A stretch of 64,000 bases of DNA from Hydromonas duriensis (lineage in GTDB: Bacteria; Pseudomonadota; Gammaproteobacteria; Burkholderiales; Burkholderiaceae), in the NCBI RefSeq assembly GCF_004363775.1, contig NZ_SNZE01000001.1, forward strand, positions 42,853 through 106,852, read 5' to 3'. The notes beneath the pieces were generated by a model. That model was not told where the DNA came from. It did not search any database and saw only the letters and a list, made by a program, of their open reading frames with translations. Shown here piece by piece: positions 9,207 through 18,987 of the stretch (positions are counted from its first letter, which is position 1; every line of letters begins with the position of its first letter). The translations under genes and the position numbers were made by a program.

Positions 9207-11681
9207 TTACGGAGCAGGTGGTTCAGAGGCTGCAGGTTTTGGTTTATCCACAGGAGGTCTGTATACAAACGGTGTCAACGGATCAGAGCCGTTTGGCTTC
9301 GGTTTGCTGACTTCTTTGACATCCGCTTCATTGACTTTTTCTGCTGCTTGGCGAGCCTCGCTATTCGCAGGAGGAATCGCGCGGCTGTCTACTTTTAACT
9401 CCTCAGGAGTTTGTTTGTCTACGCCTGTATCGGTCGTGGGGTCTGATGGTGTTGCGTTATCAGAACCATATTTTTCAAAATTATCAGAGTGAGCTTCCAC
9501 TTTTTGCTTGTTGAGCGCGACTCTCATGTAGCTCATCCAGATAGGCAGTGCTAACGTACCACCAAACTCACTGGCACCCAGTGATTTTGGTTTGTCAAAG
9601 CCCATCCAAGCGATACCAACCAGTTTAGGGTGATAGCCGTTGAACCATGCGTCTACGGCGTCATTCGTCGTCCCTGTTTTACCTGCAATGTCATTGCGTC
9701 CCAAAGCCATTGCAGCACGTGCAGTCCCGCTACGTACGACACCGCGCATGAGCGAATCTGTCATGGCTGCATTTTTTTCTGTGATGACTCGGTTGGCGGG
9801 GTCGCCAGCTTTTTTCGGTTGGGCTTGCAAAATGATTGCGCCTGTGCGATCAATTACTTTACTGATGATATATGGGTTGACTTTGTATCCGCCGTTGGCA
9901 AATACGCCGTAAGCCCCCGCCATTTGCCAGCTGTTGACGCCAACCGCACCAAGCGCAACAGTTAGGTATTGGTCAATACGGTTCGCCTCAAAACCAAAGC
10001 GAGTGGCGTATTGACGGAAATAGTCATTGCCGATGCTTTGTAATAGTCGAATCGACACCATGTTGCGAGAGCCTGCCAACGCTTGACTTAGCGAAATCGG
10101 ACCCAAATACCGTCCATCCGAGTTTTGCGGAGTCCAAGAGCCGATTTTAATTGGGCTGTCGTTAACAATGGAGCCGGGCGTCATGTTGTTTTTTTCCATC
10201 GCCGCTGAGTAAATAAAGGGCTTAATACCTGAACCCGGTTGACGGAAGCCTTGGGTGACATGGTTGAATTTGCTTAGATTGTAGTCAAAGCCGCCTACCA
10301 AGGCGCGAATAGCACCATCGGTGGTCGACATTGAAACAAAAGAAGCTTGTACTTCGGGCACTTGCGCAATGTGCCATGTGGCATCAGCCGCAGATTCAAC
10401 GACGCGAATAACCGAGCCAGCTTTGATTGGGTTTTTGCTCGGGGCTTTCACATTCATGTTCACATTGATGTTCTCACCATCAGCTAGAACCGCTTTGACA
10501 CTGCCACCACTGACACCTAAAACCACTGCAGCACGCATTTCGTCAAAATCATTATGCGAATCGAAAATTTTATCGAGGGCTTTGATTTGCTCTTCGGGTT
10601 TACTTGGTAAGGGGTAAGTGGCTTCTGGGCCACGGTAGCCTTTACGGCGATCATAGCTGACGATGGCGTTGCGCACGCCGTTGTATGCCGCAGTTTGTTC
10701 TTCGCTGTTGATGGTGGTGTAAACTTTCAAACCTTCGGTATAAGCCGCTTCTTTATAGCGGTCAAACATCAGCTGGCGCGCCATTTCCGCAACGTATTCG
10801 GCGTGTACTGCGTACTGTTGGCTGATTGAAGCTGTCTTTGTGTCAATGATGCGTACCACTTCATCTTTGGCTTTTTGGTAATCGGCTTGAGAAATTTTTC
10901 CAAGTTCAAACATCCGTTGCAAAATATACTGTTGGCGCGATTCGGCGTTGGTACGATTACGTATCGGATTGTTTGCGCTCGGAGCTTGTGGCAATGCCGC
11001 TAGCATAGCGGATTCTGCAATGGTTAGGTCTTTGATTTCTTTGCCAAAATAAATATCGGCTGCCGCAGCAAAACCATAAGCACGTTCGCCCAAATAGATG
11101 TGATTCATATACCGTTCTAAAATCTCATCTTTGGTCAAGTTTTGCTCGATTTTAACCGCCATCATGGCTTCGTATACTTTACGAGACAAGGTGCGTTCGT
11201 TGGTTAAAAAGAAGTTTTTTGCCAATTGTTGCGTGATGGTCGATGCACCTTGTGGTTCGCCAGGATGCAAAATATTGTTAATAATCGCTCGACCTAAACC
11301 GTAATAGTCCACGCCATGATGCTCATAAAACCGCGCATCTTCAATGGCTAAAATCGCATCTTTTAAGTGTTGAGGTGTGTCTTTAAATGAAGTGGGTTTG
11401 CGGCGTTCTGCACCGAATTCGCCAATCAGTTGTCCGTCTTCAGTAAATACCTGCATGGCCATGCGAGGTTTGTAATCTTTGAGCGAATCAACTGAAGGCA
11501 GGTTGGGCCAAGCCAAGGTCACAAAAATCGCGCCAACAATTGGCATAATAATGGCACTTAGCAGTCCAACGAGCATTAGACCTTTAACAATGCGTAGCCA
11601 CAAAGGGCCTTTGACTTTGTTATTGGGTTGCTCGGTAGCGGGTTCGTTACTTGTTGTATTGGGTGTATTATCTAAGCTCAT
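9207..11681 (-). CDS. mrcA: Penicillin-binding protein 1A, bifunctional peptidoglycan synthase
   Basis: Inner-membrane enzyme that polymerises and crosslinks peptidoglycan; 824 residues. Cytoplasmic tail, one membrane span at about 33-57, then a GT51 domain with the catalytic Glu in EDARFYEHHG (114-123) and GASTITQQLAKN (146-157). The transpeptidase domain has SGIK (Ser484, Lys487), SRN (538-540) and KTGTTNDAVDAW near residue 684. An OB-like insert precedes the transpeptidase domain. The C-terminal 90 residues are Pro/Lys/Ser-rich and probably disordered. It is divergent from pilM, the usual arrangement in beta- and gammaproteobacteria. Confidence 0.96.
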   Translation of the reverse strand: MSLDNTPNTTSNEPATEQPNNKVKGPLWLRIVKGLMLVGLLSAIIMPIVGAIFVTLAWPNLPSVDSLKDYKPRMAMQVFTEDGQLIGEFGAERRKPTSFKDTPQHLKDAILAIEDARFYEHHGVDYYGLGRAIINNILHPGEPQGASTITQQLAKNFFLTNERTLSRKVYEAMMAVKIEQNLTKDEILERYMNHIYLGERAYGFAAAADIYFGKEIKDLTIAESAMLAALPQAPSANNPIRNRTNAESRQQYILQRMFELGKISQADYQKAKDEVVRIIDTKTASISQQYAVHAEYVAEMARQLMFDRYKEAAYTEGLKVYTTINSEEQTAAYNGVRNAIVSYDRRKGYRGPEATYPLPSKPEEQIKALDKIFDSHNDFDEMRAAVVLGVSGGSVKAVLADGENINVNMNVKAPSKNPIKAGSVIRVVESAADATWHIAQVPEVQASFVSMSTTDGAIRALVGGFDYNLSKFNHVTQGFRQPGSGIKPFIYSAAMEKNNMTPGSIVNDSPIKIGSWTPQNSDGRYLGPISLSQALAGSRNMVSIRLLQSIGNDYFRQYATRFGFEANRIDQYLTVALGAVGVNSWQMAGAYGVFANGGYKVNPYIISKVIDRTGAIILQAQPKKAGDPANRVITEKNAAMTDSLMRGVVRSGTARAAMALGRNDIAGKTGTTNDAVDAWFNGYHPKLVGIAWMGFDKPKSLGASEFGGTLALPIWMSYMRVALNKQKVEAHSDNFEKYGSDNATPSDPTTDTGVDKQTPEELKVDSRAIPPANSEARQAAEKVNEADVKEVSKPKPNGSDPLTPFVYRPPVDKPKPAASEPPAP

Positions 11682-11747
11682 GTGAGTGTTTTTTTATGTG
11701 TAAAGTTAGGTCATGCAAACGTCGCTTATTGTATACTCGCAAGACTA

Positions 11748-11762
11748 CTTTGTGTCACAAAG
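11748..11762. promoter_or_regulatory. 15-bp palindrome in the mrcA-pilM divergent promoter region
   Basis: CTTTGTG and CACAAAG flank a single T, a perfect palindrome at 11748-11762. It sits in the 157-base gap between the divergent mrcA and pilM starts, close to AT-rich TTGTATAC (11730s) that could hold a -10 element. It may bind a dimeric regulator; none can be named from the sequence. Confidence 0.35.
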
Positions 11763-11838
11763 AAACTTAAAAAGTATAAACGTTCATGGTTTAGTTCGAT
11801 GGCAAGGTTGAATTAAAATTAGAGAAGCAGAGGCATTT

Positions 11839-12786
11839 TTGATTAATTGGCGTGTTTTCGATAAAAAACAGACTGTTTTGGCGATGCAGCTCGTGGATGA
11901 CGAGATGCGTTATGTGCTGTGTCAAGGTGAAAAGGTCTTAAAGGCAGGTGCGTTAAAGCTTTCAGCGCATGCTGTTTCTGCTGGGCGGGTTGTTTCGCCT
12001 GACGCATTGCAATCGGCACTCAACCCGATTTTGAACGGTTTTAAAGGGTGTGTTGCGGTTATGTTGCCTTCGGATTTTGTGCATACTCATCTATTGAGTT
12101 TACCTAAAGGTCTGGATGCTGAAGAGCGTGATTATCAAATGATGCGTCACATCACTCAAACGCTCGGTCTACAAATGGCGGATGTTTATTATGATTGGGT
12201 TGCTCTTGGTGAGGCCCAAGACCCGAAAGAAGAACATCTTTTGATGACTGTTGCACGACAGTCGGATGTGAGTGTGTATGGCCATGTTTTTAATGGCAAT
12301 TGGCAGGTGCGCTGGGTGTGTCCTGAATGCTTTGTGTGGAGCCATGCTTTTTCGGAACAGCAAGCCAAAGTGCTGGTGGTTCGAGTCGAACGTAACCAAT
12401 TGTCAGTTTGGCATGTGGATGGTTCTGGGCAGGCACATTATTTACAACGCCAGTTTAGTGCTCAAATGATGACACAAGCGGGATTTGTATATCAAGCGGT
12501 GCTTGATGATGGGCAGTCTGATGTGCTTTTACCCACAGGCTTCGTGGTGGAGGAGATTGTTCAGACGGTTACTCAGTGGCTCGGCGGCGAGCAAATGCGG
12601 GACATTCGGGCTTTATTTGGATTGGGTTCAGGAGTGGATTGGAATTTGGCAAAATTTGCGTTGCAACAAAAATTAGGCGTGCCTGTAAAAGGTGTCTTAA
12701 CTGAACGCATTGATAGTTTATCTGATAGAGCCGATGTGCATAAACTGGGTGGTTTATGGCATCTTGCGACACAGGTGCAAGGATGA
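11839..12786 (+). CDS. pilM: Type IV pilus inner-membrane platform protein PilM (divergent)
   Basis: Actin-like cytoplasmic protein that binds PilN in the pilus alignment complex; 315 residues. The primary sequence is divergent and I assign it mainly by position as first gene of pilMNOPQ, by length and by the ATPase-fold-like pattern (VAVMLPSDFVHTHLL, LVVRVERNQLSVWHV). The start is TTG at 11839 with an AGAGGCA ribosome-binding site; no ATG nearby fits. The usual N-terminal LGIDIGS-type phosphate motif is not recognisable (it reads LAMQLVDDE), so nucleotide binding may be lost. Confidence 0.78.
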   Translation: MINWRVFDKKQTVLAMQLVDDEMRYVLCQGEKVLKAGALKLSAHAVSAGRVVSPDALQSALNPILNGFKGCVAVMLPSDFVHTHLLSLPKGLDAEERDYQMMRHITQTLGLQMADVYYDWVALGEAQDPKEEHLLMTVARQSDVSVYGHVFNGNWQVRWVCPECFVWSHAFSEQQAKVLVVRVERNQLSVWHVDGSGQAHYLQRQFSAQMMTQAGFVYQAVLDDGQSDVLLPTGFVVEEIVQTVTQWLGGEQMRDIRALFGLGSGVDWNLAKFALQQKLGVPVKGVLTERIDSLSDRADVHKLGGLWHLATQVQG

Positions 12787-13343
12787 AGCATACAAAACTG
12801 TTGAATCTTTGGCCTACGCCTGAATCGGTACGGCTTAACTTGCAAAAACGCTTGTGGGCAGAGTGGTGCTTGACCGTGGCTGTAGTGGCTTTGTGTGTGT
12901 GCAGTGCTTGGCTTTATGTTCATTGGCGCATCTCACAAACAACATTGGTCAACGACATGTTGACTCAAGAAATTGCTCAGATGCAAGCCCAAGCAGGTGC
13001 TTCAACCAGTAACGAGGCTCAACAATGGTCGGACTGGCGTTATCGTCATGCAGGGCAGTTGGATTGGATGGTGCGCTTGGCTGAAGCCTCTAGTGCTGAA
13101 GTGAGTTTTTTAAATGCAAAACAGACAGATGATAAATTGACGTTGGTGGGGCAGACTACGAACCCTACATTTGCTAAAAACGCATTGAATCTATTTGCCG
13201 AACACACCAAGCGTTATCCGCAATTAAAGTTAACTCAATTTGAACAAAAGACAGAAAAGGGGCAAACACGTTGGTTGTTCAGTGCCGAGTTAGAAACAGT
13301 CAAAGAAGACACGCCGAACCGCACTAAGGTGGTGATGCAATGA
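12783..13343 (+). CDS. pilN: Type IV pilus assembly protein PilN
   Basis: Bitopic inner-membrane protein linking PilM to PilO. The 186-residue protein begins MKHTKLLNLWPTPES, a PilN-like cytoplasmic tail with the LNLxP element that docks on PilM, then one membrane span at about 25-44 and a periplasmic domain with a short coiled segment. The ATG at 12783 overlaps the pilM stop by four bases (ATGA). A longer in-frame start inside pilM is less likely. Confidence 0.88.
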   Translation: MKHTKLLNLWPTPESVRLNLQKRLWAEWCLTVAVVALCVCSAWLYVHWRISQTTLVNDMLTQEIAQMQAQAGASTSNEAQQWSDWRYRHAGQLDWMVRLAEASSAEVSFLNAKQTDDKLTLVGQTTNPTFAKNALNLFAEHTKRYPQLKLTQFEQKTEKGQTRWLFSAELETVKEDTPNRTKVVMQ

Positions 13344-13939
13344 CCACTCAATTGTTATCTTCACAAGTTAAAAAATGGCGTGACTTAGATGTGGCGCAGA
13401 TGGCTTTTTGGCCGAATACACCACGTCGGTTGTTTGAATTGTTTGGCGGATTGATGCTGGTGGCGGTGTTAAGTTATTTGTGTGTCTGGCCTAAATATCG
13501 AGAGTGGCAAGCTGCACAGCAGCAGACCGCTCTTTTACAAGAAAAATACGTGCAAGCGGTTCAGTTGTCTGACCTTCCCTCACGTTCGATGGTTCCAGTG
13601 GTTAAAACAATACCGAAAACAGAACGGGCCAATTGGTTGAGCGATTTTGCTTTGATGAGCCAATCGGCTGGCTTTCGGACATTAAAAGTCACACCTATTT
13701 ACGTATCAAATGAGCAGCCCCCTATTCAGAAGCCAAGTGGTGCCGACTTTGTCAATAGCTCGCGTGTTGGGCAGGTTAATGTCAGTGGCGAGGGTGAGTA
13801 TGCCGCCTTGTTAAAATGGGTGGCTGCGCTGTCCGCTCGTGATGATATTTTGAGTGTAGATGAAATGACTGTACAAGGCATCGCTTCTGGAGTTGTGCAG
13901 TGGCAGGCGCGAATTGTCTTTGCAGCGGAGCCGATGTGA
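13340..13939 (+). CDS. pilO: Type IV pilus assembly protein PilO
   Basis: Inner-membrane partner of PilN, forming the periplasmic alignment subcomplex. The 199-residue protein has a cytoplasmic tail, a single span at about 33-50 (LMLVAVLSYLCVWP), a short coiled region with QQQTALLQEKY, and a ferredoxin-like periplasmic domain ending with the VSGEGEYAALLKWVAAL pattern seen in PilO. It overlaps pilN by four bases and pilP by one base. Confidence 0.9.
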   Translation: MTTQLLSSQVKKWRDLDVAQMAFWPNTPRRLFELFGGLMLVAVLSYLCVWPKYREWQAAQQQTALLQEKYVQAVQLSDLPSRSMVPVVKTIPKTERANWLSDFALMSQSAGFRTLKVTPIYVSNEQPPIQKPSGADFVNSSRVGQVNVSGEGEYAALLKWVAALSARDDILSVDEMTVQGIASGVVQWQARIVFAAEPM

Positions 13940-14568
13940 TGAAAAAGCATGTGACTGCCCTGTTGTTAATCGGTTTGGCTGGGTGTGTTGAACAACATCC
14001 AATACAGTCAAAAAATACAGCGTTACCTGAATTAAACCATCCTTCACAAGCCATCATATGGATGGCGAAAGTGAGTTCACCGCCTCCTGTTCAAGTTGAA
14101 ATTGAACGAGGTAACAATCGACTGTTAACCCTTGGTTTGCCTGACGATATAACCCCCGTGTTTGATGGGAGCAGTAATGAAACCAATACTGTGGCCGCTC
14201 AAGACAGTTTCGCTCATTCGAGTGCTCAGGGCAAAACGGGGTCTCGTTCATCTGTTGAGGAAACATCACGTCTGAATGAGCTTGCCTTTGATGATTTAAT
14301 GACTTCTTCAACGGTGTTGATTCAGCCCGCTCCAGTGAAGCAGACACAGACGCTGGATTTGAATCAAATTGGCTTAAATGACTTCAAATATGTAGGCATA
14401 CTCAATTACGATGGTGAAGTTCAGGGCTACATCAAAGTGGGTGAGCGCTTGCATAAAGTGCGAGAAGGACAAATCATCGGGGCGGGTCAATGGCGTGTTA
14501 AAGCCATTGAACCACAAAAAATACAGTTGTTGGTTGACGGGAGGCTCATGGTTTATGGGCGAAATTAA
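13939..14568 (+). CDS. pilP: Type IV pilus lipoprotein PilP
   Basis: Periplasmic lipoprotein that connects PilNO to the secretin PilQ. The start at 13939 gives MKKHVTALLLIGLAGC, a signal peptide with lipobox LAGC (Cys16). A disordered Ser/Thr-rich linker is followed by the C-terminal beta-sandwich (FKYVGILNYDGEVQGYIKVG, VREGQIIGAGQWRVKAIE), typical of PilP. An upstream in-frame start inside pilO would bury the signal peptide. The start shares a base with the pilO stop, and the end overlaps pilQ by 14 bases. Confidence 0.92.
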   Translation: MKKHVTALLLIGLAGCVEQHPIQSKNTALPELNHPSQAIIWMAKVSSPPPVQVEIERGNNRLLTLGLPDDITPVFDGSSNETNTVAAQDSFAHSSAQGKTGSRSSVEETSRLNELAFDDLMTSSTVLIQPAPVKQTQTLDLNQIGLNDFKYVGILNYDGEVQGYIKVGERLHKVREGQIIGAGQWRVKAIEPQKIQLLVDGRLMVYGRN

Positions 14569-16087
14569 AAGACATTACTCAAAACATTCGTTGCCGTTAT
14601 ATAAGCAAGAACTGGTCAGCCATGTACATGGCTTGAGCTTTGGCTTGTTGATGATACTTTGCGCGCCTTTTTCGGCGTTGGCTCAGACGGTTGAACAAAG
14701 CCTGTCCACTTTTTCTCAAAGTGCCTCTTCTAATGAAACCACTAAACGGATGGCCTTCGCATTTCAAGACGTGCCAGTGCGTGCATTGCTGCAAGTGCTA
14801 GGGGAAACTGCAGGCGTGAACATTGTTGCAGACGATTCGATAACGGGAACGGTTTCGTTGAACTTGAAAGAGGCAACGTGGAAGCAAGCACTGGATGTGA
14901 TTGCGCGTGCTAAGCGTTTGCGAGTTGAGCAAAATGACAATACATATTTTGTGAGCGCGGATGACTTGTCTTTGTCGTCCAGTGATGATGGAAGTGGCAG
15001 CGTGACTTATGGGAGTCACGGCCAATCCGATGTCATTCAACTGCAATATCAAAAAGCTGAAGATGTCCGTCGCATGATTGGTAGCGACGGTCAAAGGCTC
15101 TTGTCAAAACAAGGCGCGGTGACCGCCGATGCTTTAACCAACCAACTGGTTGTGCAAGATTCGCCCAGCCGTGTGGCGCAAATACGGCAGCTCATGAATA
15201 AGATAGATGTGCCTGCAAGGCAGGTCTTGATTGAAGCGCGTATTGTTGAAGCCGATGACAGCTTTTCTCGTAGTCTAGGCGTCAAGTTGGGTTTTAATGA
15301 TGCCAGTCATTCAGGTTTTACTCAAGTCTCCGACCCGCTCGATTCAAGCAAAAATATTTCAGTGCCTGTTCGCTCAGGCGTGACGTTTGGTAATAACATG
15401 CTCAACGTATTAGGGGCAACGGGGCAAGTCAATACCACCACGGTCGGTAATATGATTAACTTCCCCGCCTCGTCCAACAGCATGGGCACGCCCGCAGCGA
15501 GTTTGGCTTTGAGTTTATACAGCTCAGGTTTAAGTCGTTTTGTGAACCTAGAAGTCAGCGCGTTGGAAACCGACGGCAAGGGCAAGGTGATTTCCAGTCC
15601 GCGTGTGGTCACGAGCAATAATGTCACGGCCGTGATAGAACAAGGTACAGAAATTCCATATCAACAGCAAGCCAACAGCTCGGGAGCGACATCCGTATCT
15701 TTTCGTAAAGCCAGCCTAAGGCTAGAAGTGACGCCACAAATCACGCCTAAAGGCGATGTGGTGATGGATGTCGATGTCTCGAAAGACTCGGTGGGTACAT
15801 TGACCAGCGCAGGTTATACCATCAACACCAAGCATGTGAAAACACAAGTTAAAATTGAAAATGGTGGAACGGTGGTCATTGGCGGGATTTACCAAGAAGC
15901 CAGTGATAAACGGGTTGAAAAAGTCCCCTTGCTGGGAGACCTTCCACTGTTAGGTCATTTATTTAAAAACACCAACAAAAGCACTTCAAAAACGGAGTTG
16001 CTAATTTTCCTCACACCGCATGTACTGGATGAGCAAGGGCATTCGCTGCCCGTTAGCGGCTCCAAGGTCGCGCGGTTTGAGCCATGA
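14555..16087 (+). CDS. pilQ: Type IV pilus secretin PilQ (short form)
   Basis: Outer-membrane secretin through which the pilus passes. With the start at 14555 it has 510 residues: signal peptide to about 43 (ALAQ), an STN/N0 domain (MAFAFQDVPVRALLQVLGE, about 70-150), an N1-type domain (SDVIQLQYQKAEDVR), and the secretin barrel with RQVLIEARIVEAD, and VEKVPLLGDLPLLGHLFK near the end. Typical PilQ proteins carry one or two N-terminal AMIN domains and exceed 650 residues; there is no room for them here. The earlier in-frame start at 14411 lies inside pilP and lacks a signal peptide. Confidence 0.93.
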   Translation: MGEIKRHYSKHSLPLYKQELVSHVHGLSFGLLMILCAPFSALAQTVEQSLSTFSQSASSNETTKRMAFAFQDVPVRALLQVLGETAGVNIVADDSITGTVSLNLKEATWKQALDVIARAKRLRVEQNDNTYFVSADDLSLSSSDDGSGSVTYGSHGQSDVIQLQYQKAEDVRRMIGSDGQRLLSKQGAVTADALTNQLVVQDSPSRVAQIRQLMNKIDVPARQVLIEARIVEADDSFSRSLGVKLGFNDASHSGFTQVSDPLDSSKNISVPVRSGVTFGNNMLNVLGATGQVNTTTVGNMINFPASSNSMGTPAASLALSLYSSGLSRFVNLEVSALETDGKGKVISSPRVVTSNNVTAVIEQGTEIPYQQQANSSGATSVSFRKASLRLEVTPQITPKGDVVMDVDVSKDSVGTLTSAGYTINTKHVKTQVKIENGGTVVIGGIYQEASDKRVEKVPLLGDLPLLGHLFKNTNKSTSKTELLIFLTPHVLDEQGHSLPVSGSKVARFEP

Positions 16088-16096
16088 GTTCATATA

Positions 16097-16705
16097 ATGA
16101 GTAAAAAACGTATTCCACACAGCATCCCCATCAGTCCAACACAGCAAGCATTGTTGTCGCAACTGCCCAATATCAGTCTTGTTGGCTTGATGGGCTCGGG
16201 TAAATCAACAGTAGGCCGTCTATTGGCCGCCACGTTGAACCGTCCTTTTTTTGACTCGGATGAAGAAATTATTCATCGTACAGGCGCCTCCATTCCGACG
16301 ATTTTTGAATTTGAAGGCGAAGCGGGTTTTCGCGAGCGCGAAGCGAAAATGATTCAAGAGTTAAGCGAAAAAAAACAAGTCATTATTGCTACAGGCGGCG
16401 GCGCGGTCTTACGTGAAGACAATCGAACTGCGTTGAAAAAAAACAGCTGGGTGATTTATTTATCGACCACGCCCGAAAAGCTACTCGTGCGCACCCGATT
16501 CGACCGCAATCGCCCTTTGTTGCAAAACCCAGACCCGCTCGGCACATTGAAAAAAATGCACGAAATACGTCACCCACTGTATTCTCAAGTGGCCGACATC
16601 ATCGTCACCACAGGCTCAGGTCAAGTGGTGCAAGTCGCAACCCACATTTTAGAGGCTTTAACGCAAAAAATAGCTCAAGCGCAGGGTCAACCCGATACAC
16701 ATTAA
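16097..16705 (+). CDS. aroK: Shikimate kinase
   Basis: Phosphorylates shikimate in chorismate synthesis. Walker A LMGSGKST is at about 31-38, followed by the substrate-binding FFDSDEEI and the GFREREAKMI segment, then ATGGGAVLRE. The 202-residue length includes a roughly 25-residue N-terminal extension before the kinase core. It follows pilQ by nine bases, so it is probably in the pil transcript; aroK next to aroB is the common proteobacterial order. Confidence 0.96.
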   Translation: MSKKRIPHSIPISPTQQALLSQLPNISLVGLMGSGKSTVGRLLAATLNRPFFDSDEEIIHRTGASIPTIFEFEGEAGFREREAKMIQELSEKKQVIIATGGGAVLREDNRTALKKNSWVIYLSTTPEKLLVRTRFDRNRPLLQNPDPLGTLKKMHEIRHPLYSQVADIIVTTGSGQVVQVATHILEALTQKIAQAQGQPDTH

Positions 16706-16728
16706 CGAATTGAAACGAGGTTTTAATC

Positions 16729-17805
16729 ATGAAAACAATCCATGTTGAACTGGGCGACCGAGCCTATCCGATAGTGATTGGCGAACACGCCATGCACGAC
16801 ACAGCGCACTTAAAACGCGCGATTCAAGGCAGTACCGTATTAATCGTCACCAATGACATGGTGGGGCCTTTATATGCTCAACAATTGGTCGAAACGCTTA
16901 AAGCCATCGGTAAAACCGTACATGTACACATGTTGCCGACGGGAGAGCAGTATAAAAATTTAGAGACGCTCAATACGATTTTTGACGTATTGCTCCAACA
17001 ACAGTGCGACCGCCGCACAACCCTGATCGCTTTGGGCGGTGGTGTCGTCGGCGATATGGCGGGTTTTGCCGCTGCTGCGTATATGCGTGGCGTGCCTTTC
17101 ATTCAAGTTCCCACCACTTTGCTCTCACAAGTCGATTCATCGGTCGGTGGTAAAACGGGCATTAACCATCCTCTAGGCAAAAACATGATTGGTGCGTTTT
17201 ATCAACCGCAACTCGTGTTGACTGATTTAAATGTATTTGCCACCCTACCGCAACGTGAATTATCAGCGGGTATGGCCGAAGTGATTAAGCATGGCGCGAT
17301 TTATGACGCGGCTTATTTTGAATGGCTTGAAGCCAACACACCCAAGCTCATGCGTAAAGATAGCGAAAGCCTAGTTCATGCCATTGTTCGCTCATGCGAA
17401 ATTAAATCAGAAGTTGTGGCGCAAGACGAACGCGAAGGCGGGTTGCGCGCGATATTAAATTTTGGTCATACGTTTGGTCATGCGATTGAAGCGGGCATGG
17501 GCTATGGCGAATGGTTGCATGGCGAAGCGGTTGGCGCAGGCATGATTTTGGCCGCGGACTTGTCACAACGCTTGGGCATGTTGACTGCGAACGAAGTCGA
17601 GCGCATTCGCCGCGTTGTTCAAGCCGCAGGCTTGCCCGTCGAGCCACCGCAACTTGGCATCGACAATATGATTAACATGATGAAACTCGACAAAAAATCC
17701 GATGCGGGGTACATTAAATTTGTACTGCTGGACGGCATCGGCCGAGCGGTCATCCGTGATGTCCCTGAAGACGTATTGCGCGCAACACTACACGTTTGCG
17801 CTTAA
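16729..17805 (+). CDS. aroB: 3-dehydroquinate synthase
   Basis: NAD- and metal-dependent second enzyme of the shikimate pathway, 358 residues. Diagnostic segments include [16 protein letters not shown] (NAD binding), [29 protein letters not shown] and the metal-ligand region [12 protein letters not shown] with [24 protein letters not shown] before the ATG gives a ribosome-binding site. It follows aroK by 23 bases and precedes dgt. Confidence 0.97.
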   Translation: MKTIHVELGDRAYPIVIGEHAMHDTAHLKRAIQGSTVLIVTNDMVGPLYAQQLVETLKAIGKTVHVHMLPTGEQYKNLETLNTIFDVLLQQQCDRRTTLIALGGGVVGDMAGFAAAAYMRGVPFIQVPTTLLSQVDSSVGGKTGINHPLGKNMIGAFYQPQLVLTDLNVFATLPQRELSAGMAEVIKHGAIYDAAYFEWLEANTPKLMRKDSESLVHAIVRSCEIKSEVVAQDEREGGLRAILNFGHTFGHAIEAGMGYGEWLHGEAVGAGMILAADLSQRLGMLTANEVERIRRVVQAAGLPVEPPQLGIDNMINMMKLDKKSDAGYIKFVLLDGIGRAVIRDVPEDVLRATLHVCA

Positions 17806-17823
17806 AAAAATCATACTGGACTA

Positions 17824-18978
17824 ATGATGAACAGCCCCGCCGCTTTTTTTTATGAATCCCAATTGGCCCCTTACGCCGCACGTGCCGAAACCTCGCGTGG
17901 TCGGTTACACCCCGAGGCCGCCAGCCCCGAACGCAGCCCTTACGCACGCGACCGCGACCGCATCGTTCACGCAACCGCATTTCGTCGCTTGGAGTACAAA
18001 ACTCAAGTGTTTGTGAACCATGAGGGCGATTTGTTTCGCACACGCTTGACCCACAGCATGGAAGTGGCACAAATTTCACGCGCATTGGCACGCAACTTGC
18101 GTTTGAATGAAGATTTGATTGAAGCCATAGCCCTGTCTCATGACTTGGGTCACACGCCATTTGGACACGCTGGGCAAGATGCCTTGCATGCGTGCATGCG
18201 CGATTTTGGCGGCTTTGAACACAACTTACAAAGCCTGCGCATCGTTGATGTTTTGGAAGAACGCTACGGTGCGTTTGACGGTTTAAACTTAACTTTCGAA
18301 ACCCGCGAAGGCATATTAAAGCACTGCGCACGCAGCAAGGCGGAGCAGCTCGGCGAAGTTGGGCAACGGTTCTTGGATGGAACACAGCCCACCCTTGAAG
18401 CGCAGTTGACCAATATCGCCGATGCCATAGCGTATAGCAATCATGACATTGATGATGGCTTGCGCTCAGGCATTTTAACCATCGAAGGCATGCGCGACAT
18501 CCAACTATTTGCCCAGTACCATGATGAAGTGAGGCAGCGTTACCCCAATCTAACAGGGCGACGAGAGGTGCTGGAAACGGTACGGCGCATGATTAACGCG
18601 ATGGTTGTCGACTTAACCACCACCACTGCGGCACAGATTCAATCGCATCAGATTCAAACGGTTGACGATGTGCGCTCCGCCCCGCGATTGGCTCAATTTT
18701 CAGAGCACATGCACCTTGAAATGCAGCGGTTGAAAAAATACCTCATGGATCATTTGTATCGACACTATCAAGTCATGCGCAGCAGTATTAAAGCACAGCG
18801 CATCCTTGATGATTTATTCAAAGCCTTTATCAGCGACCCGCGTTTATTACCTCCCGACTATCAAGTCAAAGACGACCAACAACGACAAGCATTGAGAATC
18901 GCCGATTATATTGCAGGGATGACCGACCGTTACGCCATCAAAGAACATACACGGCTGTTTACGGTGACGGATAATTAA
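17824..18978 (+). CDS. dgt: Deoxyguanosinetriphosphate triphosphohydrolase-like protein
   Basis: HD-domain dNTP triphosphohydrolase that influences dNTP pools. The N-terminal RDRDRIVHATAFRRLEYKTQ and FVNHEGDLFRTRLTHSMEV are the Dgt signature; LSHDLGHTPFGHAGQ supplies the HD metal ligands. The 384 residues fit the type-2 (shorter) Dgt-like subfamily common next to aroB in betaproteobacteria. A second in-frame ATG at 17827 is equally possible. Substrate preference cannot be read from the sequence. Confidence 0.93.
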   Translation: MMNSPAAFFYESQLAPYAARAETSRGRLHPEAASPERSPYARDRDRIVHATAFRRLEYKTQVFVNHEGDLFRTRLTHSMEVAQISRALARNLRLNEDLIEAIALSHDLGHTPFGHAGQDALHACMRDFGGFEHNLQSLRIVDVLEERYGAFDGLNLTFETREGILKHCARSKAEQLGEVGQRFLDGTQPTLEAQLTNIADAIAYSNHDIDDGLRSGILTIEGMRDIQLFAQYHDEVRQRYPNLTGRREVLETVRRMINAMVVDLTTTTAAQIQSHQIQTVDDVRSAPRLAQFSEHMHLEMQRLKKYLMDHLYRHYQVMRSSIKAQRILDDLFKAFISDPRLLPPDYQVKDDQQRQALRIADYIAGMTDRYAIKEHTRLFTVTDN

Positions 18979-18987
18979 GGGGCACGG

